Shown: positions 23,896-35,348 of the stretch, piece after piece
Position numbering within the stretch: position 1 is the stretch's first letter
Layout: each line of letters starts with the position of its first letter
NCBI GenBank assembly: GCA_027405735.1
Contig: JAPEHQ010000011.1
Coordinates: 186,001 to 250,000 of the forward strand
Direction of reading: 5' to 3'
Length of the DNA stretch: 64,000 nt
DNA from: Mucor racemosus
Lineage: Eukaryota > Mucoromycota > Mucoromycetes > Mucorales > Mucoraceae
Position numbers and translations under genes: made by a program
The notes under the pieces: generated by a model
Seen by the model: only the letters and a program-made list of their open reading frames with translations
Database searches by the model: none
Told to the model about the DNA's origin: nothing

Positions 23896-24177
23896 TGTCA
23901 TTTCTAATAAATAGTAATGATAAATATATTAAGCTCACGTGATATATATCACGTGCATTCCGACCTGTTATGTTCGATAGATCTGTTCGGTATTTAGTCA
24001 TTACTAGTTATGAGTATATAAGCTCATGTTATACACTTCAATAATAAACTTAACTTCTTTCTGATATAAATCTATTACTACTACATTTATTAATAGTTGT
24101 TCCTTACAGACTAAACATATAAAACATAACTAAAATACCTAATAGCCTTCGGCTATAGATATATAACAGTTATGACA
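23896..24177. mobile_element. Solo LTR, family L2, just upstream of tRNA-Glu
   Basis: 282 bp starting T-G-T-C-A-T and ending A-T-G-A-C-A. The same unit is at 35349-35634, and its first 113 bp are at 44145-44257 in reverse. It contains a TATA-like T-A-T-A-T-A-A-G, polyadenylation-like A-A-T-A-A-A and a 20-bp CACGTG-flanked palindrome. No matching target duplication was seen here because another repeat abuts the right end. Confidence 0.8.
23936..23955. promoter_or_regulatory. 20-bp palindrome with two CACGTG E-boxes in LTR L2
   Basis: C-A-C-G-T-G, A-T-A-T-A-T-A-T, C-A-C-G-T-G: perfectly palindromic, about 70 bp upstream of the TATA-like box of the LTR. E-boxes are sites for bHLH factors. The 35349 copy has an altered, shorter version and the 44145 copy is further decayed. 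Confidence 0.5.
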
Positions 24178-25331
24178 TATTGTAATACAGGCGTATTTAT
24201 TGAGGGGTAAACCTGTGGGATAGTCTTTCTGTAAAAGAAAACTGTCTTTTAAATGGTTATACCTACAATTTAGAATGAATTGGTGATTACTGTGATTATA
24301 ATTGTGTGTATTTAGATTGGAATTATACTGAAGGTGTATTGTTCGAAATTTGGAAGCAATTGATTCAGTGGGATTATGAAATTAAGTGGTGCTTAACCTC
24401 TTCAAGAATTTTCACGCAAGATCTAGTAATGAAATTTGAATTCTCTTAACGGGTTTGAATTTGTTATTATTCATTCTATTAGTCTGTAACTTTATTTGGA
24501 AGCTGAAAATGGTTTACTTGGAGTTTTATGAAGTTTCCAAGATGGAATAACCAAAAGGTGTATTGAAACAGCGATTGGTGGTGCATGATTCCAATTTGGT
24601 TTAAGCTTGGTGATGTTTACACGGGTAATTGAACGAACATTTGGATGAATCGAGGTTCGGAAGGTGTTCTATGAAAGAATTCAATTAATGGTTAGTTTGT
24701 CATGGTTATGAACTTGAATTTAATTGTCATTTGGGTACTCATTATCGTTGGATTCATTGTTTGGGGTTAGTTTGATCTGGCATTACTAAATTTCAAGGGC
24801 AATTGCCATTGTTGGTTTGAAAGAACAATGGATTACTCGGGCCAATGCATGAGAAGACCAGCTAATATTAATTTGAGAAGAACAAGACAATGGATTTACG
24901 CTCAATATACACGGGTCAACTTATTTTTAACATTGTTTGCATCAAATTTACTCGGGATCAGTTTGGTTATTTTGGGAAATCATTATTGTTACTCAATTTT
25001 AAAGGGTAACTAAAGACTTCAAGTACAGTGCAATAGTATATTTCAAATGATGGATAATTATTTAGATTTAGCATTATTATAAATATTTTTTCGAATCTGA
25101 CAGTTCAATAAAGATAACCTTATTTTTTATCTTAATTTTGGATAACTATCTACAGTTGCTAAATATCTATTTAGCACGAACTCCTGAAGAAAGAATACAT
25201 TTATCTCATAATTACTGGAAATAGTTCTTACAGTCTTGCTATTTTATTTCAAAGATTAATTATATATTACCTACCGGCTTATAAATCTTGTAACGAAGGT
25301 AATCATTAAAGAGATATCTGCATTTATCAAT
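24178..25331. mobile_element. Dispersed 1.15-kb repeat R1, copy 1
   Basis: Matches 34187-35338 over its full length and 36005-36925 in part. The ends carry short inverted repeats related to T-T-G-A-T-A-C/A-A-T-G-C. Non-coding throughout: frames are short and lack domains. It directly follows LTR L2. It could be a long solo LTR or a non-autonomous DNA element; the ends do not decide. Confidence 0.7.
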
Positions 25332-25666
25332 AAAATAACATCACTCGAAATAAGAATATTTAATATAAAAAAGTGATCACGTGATCGTTCTTTTATATAT
25401 TCAATTTTCTTATATTTTAGGATAATTTGAATGAAAATTTTGAATTTAAAACCACCAAAGTAGAGTTTTCGTTTATGAATACGCAAATAAAATAAGAAAC
25501 TTTATTTGTCTGCATTTTGAGATCTGTAAATACTTCGAAGATGACTATATTACTGCAGATCTCGAATCATTATCATGATGTGGTGGTTTGTCGACCATTT
25601 AATGGGTAATGAACAAACAAAAAACTAGAGTTATCGATTGACAAACAATTTGGCGAGATATTTTAT
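25332..25666. other. Spacer between repeat R1 and the GPALPP1 gene
   Basis: 335 bp, AT-rich, with a 12-bp palindrome G-A-T-C-A-C-G-T-G-A-T-C near 25375. Downstream region of the minus-strand gene that ends at 25667. Confidence 0.6.
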
Positions 25667-26930
25667 TTACAAAAATGAGCTCTTTCCATAACCAAACTTG
25701 GAACCTAATTCAGTCGACTTTCTCAGAAACTCGTCTTTATCCTTTTTGCTGATTTTCTTATGGCCCACTAAATCCTTTTCACGATCAAAAGCACGCTTAG
25801 TTACATCTTCTTCTGCACTAAGACCATTTTGTTTTCTATCCTTCTTTTTCTTTTGTTGATGCAACTCTAACAATGTCAAAGGTCTTGTTTGCATCTAATA
25901 GAGTTGTGTTAATTAGATTCTATCAAGTAGAAACAAGCTTAAAAAAAAACTTACATTGTATTGTTGAACATTTCGATGTCTTTCTATATCTAATTGAGAT
26001 GGCCCAGTATCTTCAGCAGCAGCCTTTCTTTTACCCAGACGCTGTTCCTCTAATCTACGCTGTTTTTCTGCTGGTGTTTCTGTCCAACCAGTGGAATCAA
26101 GGTCTTCAGGAGCCATAGTTTTATTTGTAAATTGTCGAGATTTGCCAGAGCCTGCCTTTTTTAAATAGTCTACCTCGGGAGGTACCAACATCCATTCAGG
26201 TCTTTCCACTTTATTCTTATCAGCCTCTTTCTACATTATATAGAAATTAGTAGTTTTCCAAAATGTGTATACCACTTCTCCGTTTTACCTGCTCCATTGC
26301 TTCCTTTGTTGAACGAGCACGCTCTTCAATAGCTTGAATTGCAGAATATTTAGCTTCTTCTTCTGGGTTGTAGTTCTTTGGTAATGCTGGACCGACAATG
26401 AATTCATCTTCATCATTGGAAGGAGGCATAGGTCCCGTTGGGAAACTAGGACCAACAGGTCTACGTCTTCTACCGCCTGTTTGTTGTTTTTGTTGTGGTG
26501 GTGATGGTTGCTTTTGATTTTGACGTTGTTCCAAAAGATCAGGAGGAAGTGCAGGTGCAAAATCAATTGGATTCTCAACCTCTTCAATCGCTTTTGGCGG
26601 TAATGAAGCTTTCTTCTGATCCAAGATATGCTGAGGAATTTGAGGACCTGCTACTTCATCACCTTCATCATCTTCATCTGAAATGGCAATTTCATCACTG
26701 TTTGCATTGGATGTAGGTGTTTTTTGCTGAAGAATATGTTGAGGTATTTGAGGACCAATTGATTCAGTATTGTCGTTGTTTTGTCTCTTTTTCTCTAATA
26801 AATGTGCAGGTATCTGAGGACCAGCTGTGGATTGTAAATCTTCTTCTTCATCATCAGAGAAAGGAATGGCAATTTCAGCTTCGTTTTGCTTTTTCTTTAA
26901 TAATGCTTCAGGTATAGCAGGTCCTATCAT
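25667..26930 (-). CDS. GPALPP-motif / DUF3752 protein (GPALPP1-like)
   Basis: Exons 26289-26930, 25955-26230 and 25667-25894 on the minus strand give 381 residues. The N-terminal half carries repeated G-P-x-I/L-P motifs (G-P-A-I-P-E, G-P-Q-I-P-A, G-P-Q-I-P-Q twice, A-P-A-L-P-P, G-P-A-L-P-K) separated by acidic stretches such as D-D-E-E-E-D. The C-terminal half has the DUF3752 layout: R-P-E-W-M-L-V-P-P, T-G-W-T-E-T-P, then a Lys-rich region ending S-K-F-G-Y-G-K-S. I chose the start M-I-G-P-A-I-P because homologues begin with this motif; an upstream ATG at 27077 would add an unlikely Phe-rich leader. Function is unclear; family members are nuclear proteins. Divergent from the ZZ/EF-hand gene across about 200 bp. 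Confidence 0.9.
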
Positions 26931-27136
26931 AGTTTGAAGGAGGTAAAAAAAAAAAAAAAGTTTTTTAATGGCAAAAAGCTCGCTTTGACAAGTTTCTAAA
27001 CACCCTCGCATTAGTAGCATCTTTTGTGGAAGCACAAACGTATAACATTTGAGCAGTCTTGTTTCAACCATTTCCATTATTGCGATATTCGGTTTTTCTC
27101 TTTTTCATTTGATACTAGTAAAATAACATACAAAGA
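26931..27136. promoter_or_regulatory. Shared divergent promoter region
   Basis: 206 bp between the start codons of the GPALPP1-like gene (minus) and the ZZ/EF-hand gene (plus). It contains a poly-A/T tract at 26946-26960, a nucleosome-excluding type of sequence. No clear TATA box. Confidence 0.5.
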
Positions 27137-29095
27137 ATGGCACCTCGGATATCTCAAGCAATTTTAGTCATCTCGGGTGCTCTTACTGGACTTGCAGCTA
27201 TAGCAGCAGTTTCTTATTTCAAAAATAAAAAAGATGCAAATTCAAATTCATCATCATCATCTCCTTCTTCAACAATTCAAAATAGCACATCAACAAACGC
27301 AACTTCCAATGGAAATGCATCCACAAATAATCGACCAAATCGACTTCGACGTTCTCGAACAGTTCGTAGACGAAGAAACAATAATAATCGTAGTTTAACA
27401 GAAAATAATGATATTGACCCAAACTCTATTATATCAGAAACTGAGGAAGATGCTGATAATAGAAAAATGCTATCATTATTTAAAGAGTGGGGAGAAGATG
27501 ACAATCGAAATCTATTGAACTTACTTCATGCAATATCTGAAAATCAATCGCGCAAAGGTATATCAAATATAAAGATAATTCAAGAGTAACAAATAACTAA
27601 ATAATACACATTTAGAGGGATTTATTCATCGTAAGTCTTTTTATATATATATATATATCCATTATAGTTTTCGTACGATTAAAATTATTTACATTAGGAG
27701 GCATAACCTGCAATAAATGCAACATGTCACCTATTCGAGGTGTTCGATACAAATGTGCTAATTGTGTAGATTTTGATTTATGTGAAATGTGTGAAGGTGC
27801 AAATAGTCATGTTAATACACATGTATTCTTGAAAATACGTATTCCAATTCCACCACTTGCAAATCCAAGAAGTGCATTACTACCTGCATTTTATTCAGGG
27901 AAACATCACAATAAACCACCTATATCTGCAGAGAAATATCGAGAATTACAACATACATCACACTGTAAGTTTGAATGTGGATTTATATAAGCAATCATGC
28001 ATAATGCTGATTTTCCATCTTATAGTTGATCAAGTGGAATTAGAGGCATTATATGAACAATTCAAGTCATTATCCACTGTAGATAAAGATGAAGGAGGTA
28101 TAGATAGAGAGACATTTGAACAATGCTTGGGCCCTTTGGGCCTGGAAAAAAATCTCATCACAGAACGAATTTTTGCATTCTTTGATCAGGATGGTGATAA
28201 TGTTATCAACTTTCCAGAAATTGTAGCAGGATTAAGTGTCTTATGCAAAGGAAATTTAGATGAAAAGATAGAATGTAAGATATCTATTAAACATTTCACA
28301 TTTATCAACGATTGACTCGATTGAAACATAGATGCATTCAAAGGTTACGATTTAGATGAAGATGGATATATATCTCGAGATGAATTATATCGAATGTATA
28401 AATCCTATTTCTATCTATCGATGGAGTTAGTAAGAGATGTAGTCAGTGCTATGGAAGACGAAATGATGGATACTTTTGAATTCTCTGCATCTCAACCGGT
28501 GAGTGCTGCATTCAATGTAGCAATGCCGTCAACACCTTCTGATAGAAATTTGAGCGAAGAAGATGATGATGAAGACGATGAAGATGAAGAAACAAAAGCA
28601 ATAGGAAGCAGTAGTAATGACAATCAAGATTTGGCAACAGCAGGTCCTTCCAATATCAAAAAAACTAAAAAAAGACGATATCCTTTGAAAGAAGATCATT
28701 TTTTGCGACAATATGCAATAGAAGCTGAACAAGCGCAGGCGCTCTCTAGTGCTTCAGAAGCTCAAGTAGATGATATGACAGATAATGTACTACGTTCAGA
28801 TAGTCAACGCTTATCCATGTCTTCTAAATATAATGACAACGAGACATCAGCAACGGCACAACCAAAAAAAGAACAGCATTTACAACATCTACAACAGGGT
28901 AAAAAAGCATGGGAAGAGAAATTTCCCATCATGGAAACCATGTCTCAAGGCGCAATCAATGAAATGGTTGACAAGACATTCAAAAGTATTCAAACTGAAA
29001 AAGAAGGATATATCAATTTTGAAGAGTTTAAAGAATGTGTTCAAACTGATTCAAGCATTGTGAGTTGGTTTGAAGCTTTAGGCACTGTTTTTTAA
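27137..29095 (+). CDS. Membrane-anchored ZZ zinc finger and EF-hand calcium-binding protein
   Basis: Exons 27137-27557, 27616-27630 (15 bp), 27698-27964, 28026-28274 and 28332-29095 give 571 residues. Order: an N-terminal hydrophobic helix (about 8-28, I-L-V-I-S-G-A-L-T-G-L), a Ser/Asn-rich then Arg-rich linker, and a ZZ finger from about residue 145 (H-R-G-I-T-C-N-K-C, Y-K-C-A-N-C-V-D-F-D-L-C-E-M-C). Then come EF-hands with loops D-Q-D-G-D-N-V-I-N-F-P-E (about 288) and D-L-D-E-D-G-Y-I-S-R-D-E (about 324), plus a weaker one near 253. An acidic/basic disordered stretch precedes a C-terminal EF-like motif (G-Y-I-N-F-E-E-F). ZZ fingers bind protein partners. A calcium-responsive scaffold on a membrane is inferred; I know no named orthologue. 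The 15-bp exon is needed to supply the first ZZ His. Confidence 0.88.
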
Positions 29096-29143
29096 TTGAA
29101 AAATAAAAATTCACGTATATCCTCCTCCCCCCCCCCCTTCACT

Positions 29144-29865
29144 TTATTTTTTGGTAGCTTGACCTTCTTCATTTTCTTGAGCCGTTTCTGATACATCACC
29201 ATAGATATCAAATCTACGTTGATTATAAATAGGAACGTATTGACGAGTAGTTTTGATTAATTCAGGATCTAACATTTGTAAATAATATTGAGTCATTTTA
29301 TACAATGAATTTTCAGCTATGTATCTTACCAATGTCAGCATAAATAATAGTTTCCTTTTCTTCACAAGTAACTACAACGCTTCCCTTTGGATCAACAATA
29401 GTAGAATGACCCCAAGCTACATAATTAGCATTTTCATCACGAGCTGGGCCACAAGCAGCAACATACATTTGATTATCAACAGCTCTGTAAATGTATGAGA
29501 TTCAGAATCATATTATTCATAAACATCCTTACCTTGCACGTTGTAATAATTCCCAATGTAAAGGACCAGTTGTCATATTGAAAGCACCTGGGTAAATCAT
29601 GGCCATACAACCTTTACGAGCAGCAATTGTAGCCATTTCAGGGAATCTCATATCATAACAAATACCAACACCTAATTTGCCATACTCTAAATATATCTAT
29701 TAGCCACATTTGCTTTCAAAAATATTTATACGTCTTACTTGTATCAATGTGAGTCAACCAATCGCCACCAGTTAATACATCACTTTCCTAATACAAGTTA
29801 TGAATAAGTATACCAAGGGACATGAATTATCTCATTTTTACCTTGAAAGTGATTCCCCCAGGAAT

Positions 29866-29896
<31 letters not shown>

Positions 29897-30469
29897 TTTG
29901 CAATCATCTTTCCAGAAGGATCATAAGCTGTTAATGTATTAAAAATTTTACCAGTTGATTCTTCTCTTTCGGGAATAGAGCCTGTTCATTGATGTTTGAT
30001 ATTAAAGAATAACAATTGCAACTGTAATAAATTTTATACATTACCACCAATAAGATATACATTTGCTTCCTTTATAAGCGAGAAATACGACATATTTAGA
30101 AATCCATCCGAAACAATAATAACAGAGTATTTACCTTTGCAGCAGCAGATAACATGGTTGTAGATTCACCTCCATTCAAAGACTCGGCATAATCAGGAAA
30201 GAAGTTGGTACCATAAGGTGAGTTGAAGCATTCCTATATACATACAATTAATTAGGGATTGCTGTCGTCAATTTGAATGTGTTCATACTACATACAGGCA
30301 ACACAACAACTTGAGCACCATTTTTAGAAGCTTCAATAATCTTATTGCGAGCATGACTCAAGTTTTTGGATTTATCAGCACCTGCGCCTATTTGAACAAG
30401 AGCAATCTTGAATGGAGAACATGCAGATAATACGGTATTGGACATTTTTCTAATAAAATTAAGGGACAT
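29144..30469 (-). CDS. NIT2: Carbon-nitrogen hydrolase, omega-amidase (Nit2/Nit3 type)
   Basis: Eight minus-strand exons: 30296-30469, 30135-30233, 30045-30069, 29842-29981, 29739-29787, 29533-29686, 29330-29484 and 29144-29268. Length is 306 residues, or 298 if the second ATG at 30445 is used. The nitrilase triad is visible (numbering from 30445): Glu51 in [10 protein letters not shown], Lys123 in [11 protein letters not shown], Cys164 in [10 protein letters not shown]. Family knowledge: hydrolyses alpha-ketoglutaramate and alpha-ketosuccinamate to the keto acid and ammonia, closing the glutamine transamination cycle. The nine-residue extension from the first ATG is basic and could aid mitochondrial targeting (inference). 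Convergent with the ZZ/EF-hand gene; stops are 48 bp apart across a C-rich tract. Confidence 0.93.
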
Positions 30470-31140
30470 GAGAAAGTTTAAGAGAATTGAAAATAAAAGT
30501 TACATGTAAAAGAGAGGTTTTCCGAACATGAGCGGAGATGGTGCATTTCTTGGGTAACATCTATATCTGCATCTTGTTATGGCAACACAAATAATGCAAA
30601 AGTTCGTAATACATCGTTTACCAGCAGTCGTTACTGTAGCATTTGTGCGCAGAAATAATCTTGGTTGCTGCAACCGCTGAAATTACAGTAAACATGGTGA
30701 TTTTATTTGATGGGCGGCAGGCGGGAGGAAGAGAAGCTTAATGTTGAGCTCAAAAGTATGCCATATTTGATTAGCTTTATGACCATCATCTCATAATAAA
30801 AAAAAAAATAACAGAATAAACTTGACATGCTGAAGACTATTATTAAGCATCAAAAAATATTTTGTGCAAGCATATGCTTTGTAAAAATCTTTCAAACATG
30901 GATTATACTACTTTTTTGAGATACACCGCTGAGAAACATTCCTAAGGAATTGGCTGCAAATTATCAGTAAAATATTTGATCTAGATACAATAAAAAAATA
31001 CCCAGGTGAACAAAAGCATGTCATTAATTACTTTTAGCATCAAAAAATACTTATATCTTCTATAATTTTTTTGTAAAAACTTTATAACTGCACATGCATT
31101 TTATTTGTAAAAGTATCAAAAATTAAAAATATAAAATATA
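30470..31140. other. Intergenic, promoter side of the Nit2-type gene
   Basis: Between divergent genes. AT-rich with no coding signal and no recognised repeat; a purine-rich G-G-C-G-G-C-A-G-G-C-G-G-G-A-G-G patch lies near 30713. Confidence 0.55.
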
Positions 31141-31273
31141 AAATACTGTATAATAACGGCCCTTGATTGGCTCTTATGGAGGAGAGGTCATCACTGCATG
31201 ATTCAATTTATAAAAGCTTCCCCAAAAGGGCTTCCCCTCTTTTCCTCTTTTCTTTTCCTTAATCTAACTTCAA
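31141..31273 (+). promoter_or_regulatory. Probable promoter of the FYVE gene (inverted CCAAT and TATA box)
   Basis: A-T-T-G-G at 31166-31170 (CCAAT on the other strand) and T-A-T-A-A-A-A-G at 31209-31216, followed by a pyrimidine-rich C-T-T-T-T-C-C tract and the ATG at 31274. Spacing fits an RNA polymerase II core promoter. Confidence 0.6.
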
Positions 31274-33942
31274 ATGCAAACATACGATGACCGATTAACA
31301 TTCCTTTTACCTAGACCTGTTTGGGTCAACGACATGGATGTCGCATACTGTTCTTCCTGTAATAATGCTTTTGGACCTTTGAAAAGAAGAGTAAGAGGAT
31401 AAAATACTCTAGTTTCTATAATATATATTCTTATCTTTTTTTTTTTATTTTTCTTATTTTTTTTAAATTTTGCAAGCATCATTGTAGAAACTGGTAAATT
31501 TATTCAATTTAATTGATTATCTGTAACTAATTCTATTGAAATCAAGTGGAAACATATTCTGTCATGATTGCTCAAGTCGCAAGGTTCCTTTACCTCAACT
31601 TGGATACGGTACAAAACCAGTACGAGTTTGTAACGGATGTTTTGATGTTGCTTACCTCGTAACCTATGCTATTGACGAAGACCATGGTTTAAGCACTCAA
31701 GTAATTGATGTTTTGATCCTGCGTACTATCTTTCATGTCAATATTTATATATGTTTGTTTACTATAGATGCATGGCGTACGAGGATTATTGGAATTAACC
31801 GAAAAAGATGATGGTACGAACATAAAGGAAATTAAGGGGATAATTTGTTTCACTCATATTTTTCTTTTTTTAGAAAAGGATTTGCATAATATGGTCGCAT
31901 ATGGTGGTGTTGATGCTCTTATTTGGCTTTGTCGATCTTCAAAAAGTATAAAACTTCACCATTTAACAACTACTATTTTAGCCATGTTGGCAGAAAAAGG
32001 TAAAAATGATTGCAATTAGGGTAAGATACAGAGCTGCATATTTAAATTTTTGTATATAGAATCAATTCGACCTGTCATTATTACAAAATGGGCTTTACCT
32101 CCATTACTGTTCCTTATACGTTTTTATACCAACGTTGAATCATCTCATAACAACAAAAAATCACCGGCAAATTCAGTTCATTCAAGCATCATGACACCCA
32201 GTTTAACCAGCAATCCATCAGCTTCATCTGCCGCAGACGAATCCACTATTGCTAATCCTGTTGAAAGTCGCCAAAGTATCATTTTAGAAATTGTAATTAA
32301 TTGTACACACATTTTATATCAACTTTCAAGGGCTGGTATTCTTAGCTTGAAGGAGGTGATTTCAGATGGTGTTTTTGATACATTGCTAATGTTAGCTTCT
32401 TTCAACATTCAAAATTTACAATTTGAAAAGGGGATTTGTTCAGATGAAATTCCTACAACTGTTGAGGATGAACAACAAACGGTCGATCGAGTAGTTATTA
32501 TACAAAGTCTTGCTGCAAAGGCAATATCTGCAATTAGTTCTCTTGTCTCTTTTCAAGCGGATATTATAGAATTGATACAAAAGACAGATAAACTATCTAG
32601 TTTATTGAGATCTTCAAATGATGAAGTTCGCAAATACATCGCAAAAACTGTAGCTTATTTATCACTTCGCAATGGTATGGGGTAGTTATTCAATAGTTTT
32701 TATGCTAGTTTTTGACTTGAATTTATATTTTATTTAGATAAATACAAGCCTGCTCTTTTATTTGGTGATGGATCTAAAGTTCTTGTTTCAATTCTAGTAG
32801 TCTTGCCTCAAAAAATTCCAGATAACAACAACAAAAAGTCAAGAGCTGCCGACCTTGCTTATTATTTGTCAAAGGATAAGGCAGATGTTGAGAATTACGA
32901 TGACAAGAAAAAGGATCAAGAAAACAAAACTCAAATGCAATCCCTAAATTCAGCAGCAGTTTCTCATGCATGTTGCGCATTGGTAATGTAGTTGCTTGCG
33001 TACATATGAATTTTGACATTTTTTTAATACTTTATATTAGGCAAATTTTGCTACAAACAGTGAGTCTAGTGCCAAGAAATATTAATATTCAATCTAGGTT
33101 CTAAATATGATATTTTAGATGAATCACAAATCAACTTGATGTCACAACCTCATTTACTTGAATATATCTGTAATGTATGTCATGTTTTCCCTCAGCATAT
33201 TGAAATACATCGTCATGTAGCCCGATGCCTAGCAAATTTAGCACTTTATGGTAAGTTTCTCACACTTTTTTTTTTATTCAATTGATAGATTTATTGATGT
33301 TTTTCATGGATATTAATTAGAGGAAAATAATGAGGCCATGCTTACAAATGACAAGAAATCCGGGGAGAAAAAAAAGGATTGCTTTAATGTGCTCCCAACA
33401 CTTTTAATGATAGGTAAAGATTCAAAATCTGGTGTTCAACGTCATATTGTAAGAGCTATAGATAATCTCAGTGGTAACGGTGAGTTTTCATTAATACCAT
33501 AAATATTCAAGATCCCTAACATCAATCATTATAATTAGTCCTCATCAATCCACTAGCTGATCATTGGCGCGAATTGTTTGGTGATGCCTATGTTTATATC
33601 AACCAAATATTACAACGACAAGAACAAGGGGGAGGAGAGGAATCCACCGTAGATGTTGATACTATTAAAAGAGCAAAGAGCATTATCGCAAGAAAAAAGC
33701 TTGAAGCTGCAGCAGATACCACTACAGTTATTGATAATTTTTCCTCATCAGCTAAAGAAAACAGTAAGAAAGAAACAGGCCAAGTGAAAGAGAAAAACTC
33801 TAATCCACCTGATGCCAATGCTTCTTTGAATACAACTACATCGTCAAATGAAGATGAAGAACCAGAGGAAATTAATGGTAGTGAAGAGACGATTAAGAAG
33901 GCATCCAAATCTTCGAAGAAGAAATCAAAGAAAAATAAATAA
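31274..33942 (+). CDS. FYVE-finger protein with ARM-like C-terminal region
   Basis: Eleven exons: 31274-31390, 31477-31493 (17 bp), 31547-31700, 31768-31813, 31874-31999, 32060-32674, 32738-32982, 33041-33059 (19 bp), 33119-33250, 33321-33479 and 33539-33942; 677 residues. The FYVE domain is complete: W-V-N-D (17-20), R-R-H-H-C-R-N-C-G (38-46), R-V-C-N-G-C (71-76), with eight Cys at 26, 29, 42, 45, 50, 53, 73 and 76. These predict PI(3)P binding on endosomes or vacuoles. The middle (about 80-540) is helical, Leu-rich, resembling armadillo-type repeats (S-L-A-A-K-A-I-S-A-I-S-S-L; H-R-H-V-A-R-C-L-A-N-L-A). The tail is Lys/Glu-rich and disordered. Endosomal trafficking is the likely role (inference). 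The PI(3)P-binding core H-H-C-R-N-C is encoded by the 17-bp exon. Confidence 0.9.
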
Positions 33943-34098
33943 ATATGTATAAGAGGGTTTGATTAATAAATCAGAGGGAGCAGTAATGGAATATATAAAG
34001 CACAAACATGATCAAATAAAAATGTCTTCCTTCGTGATTCACGACGGAAGTAAAATAAGACTACATACACCACATTTTCAAATTTAGTTAAAAGATAT

Positions 34099-34180
34099 CG
34101 TCGCCTGCAGGATTTGAACCTGCGCACGCAGAGCGTATATGATTTCTAGTCATACTCCTTAACCACTCGGACAAAGCGAC
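34099..34180 (-). tRNA. tRNA-Ser (anticodon AGA)
   Basis: Minus strand: acceptor arms G-T-C-G-C-T-T and A-G-G-C-G-A-C, D-arm with G-T-C-C-G-A-G-T-G-G-T-T-A-A-G-G, anticodon loop C-T-A-G-A-A-A (AGA), the long variable arm typical of Ser (G-C-T-C-T-G-C-G-T-G-C), and T-arm G-C-A-G-G-T-T-C-A-A-A-T-C-C-T-G-C. 82 nt, no intron. A dispersed repeat starts within about 10 bp of its 5' end. Confidence 0.94.
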
Positions 34181-34186
34181 TTTGAT

Positions 34187-35338
34187 ATTTTGATACATGC
34201 ATATTTATTGATGAGTAAACCTGTGAAAAATCTTTCTTCTATAAAAGGTAACTGTCTTTTAAATGATTGTATCTACATTTTGGATTGAATTGGTGGTTAT
34301 TGTGGTTATAATTGTGTATGTTTAGATTGGAATTATATTGAAGGTGTATTGTATAAAATTTGGAAGCAATTGATTCAGTGGAATTATGGAGTTAGGTGGT
34401 GTTTATCCCTTTCAAGAGTTTTCACTCAAGATCTAGTGATGGGATTTTTATTCTCTCAACGGTTTTGAATGTGTTATCATTCATTGTATTAGTCTATATT
34501 TTTATTTGGAAGCTGAAAATGGTTTACTTGGAGTTTTATGAAGTTTTCAAGGTGAATTTACCAAAATTGTATTGAAACAGCGATTGACTGTGCGTTATTC
34601 TAATTTGGCTCAAGTTTGATGGTGTTTTCACGGGTAATGGAATGAACATTTGGATGGATCGAGGTTCGGAAGGTGTTCTATGCAAGAATGCAATTAATGG
34701 TTAGTTTGTCGTTGTTATGAACTTGCATTTAATTGTCGTCTGGGTACTCGCTATTGTTGAATTCACTGTTTGGGGTTAGTTTGATCTGTATTGCTAAATT
34801 TTAAGGGGAATTGCCATTGTTGGTTTTGAAAGAACAATGGAGTGCTCGGGTCAATGCATAAGAAGATCAGCTAATACTAATTTGAGAAGAACAAGACAAT
34901 GGATTTGCGCTCAGTCTACACGGGTCTAATTATTTTTGCATGTTTATTTCATCTAGATTACTCGGGATCAATTAGTTATTTTGGGAAACATTTGTTGTTA
35001 ACTCAAATTAATGGGTAACTGAGGACTTTAAGTACAGAGCAATGGAATATTTCAATAATGGATAATCATTTAGAATTTGCATTACTATAAATATTGTTCC
35101 AATTTTGACAGTTCAATAAACTTAATCTTATTTTTAATCTTATTTCTCGGATAACTACTTAGTTGTTAAATACCTATTTAACACGAACTCCTGAAGAAGA
35201 AATACTTTTATCTCATAATTATTGGAAATAGTTTCTTACAGTCTTACTATTTCATTTCAACATTAATTATATCTTGTCTACCGACTTATCAATTTTATAA
35301 CGAAGGTAATCATTAAAGAGATATCTGCATTTATCAAT
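34187..35338. mobile_element. Dispersed 1.15-kb repeat R1, copy 2, just upstream of tRNA-Ser
   Basis: Full-length match to 24178-25331. Starts 7-11 bp from the tRNA 5' end and stops 10-12 bp before LTR L2 at 35349. Short inverted ends related to T-T-G-A-T-A-C/A-A-T-G-C. A-T-T-T at 34187-34190 and 35337-35340 may be a 4-bp target duplication, but T-rich ends make this ambiguous. Confidence 0.72.
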
Positions 35339-35348
35339 TTTCGTCAAG

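Noticed and set aside
24828..25013. 61-residue frame in repeat R1 as a transposon gene
   Set aside because: Not conserved as a frame in the other R1 copies, which have indels and stops at the same place.
26931..27077. N-terminal extension of the GPALPP1-like protein from the ATG at 27077
   Set aside because: It adds a Cys/Phe-rich leader through a poly-T tract and would place the G-P-A-I-P motif far from the N-terminus, unlike the family.
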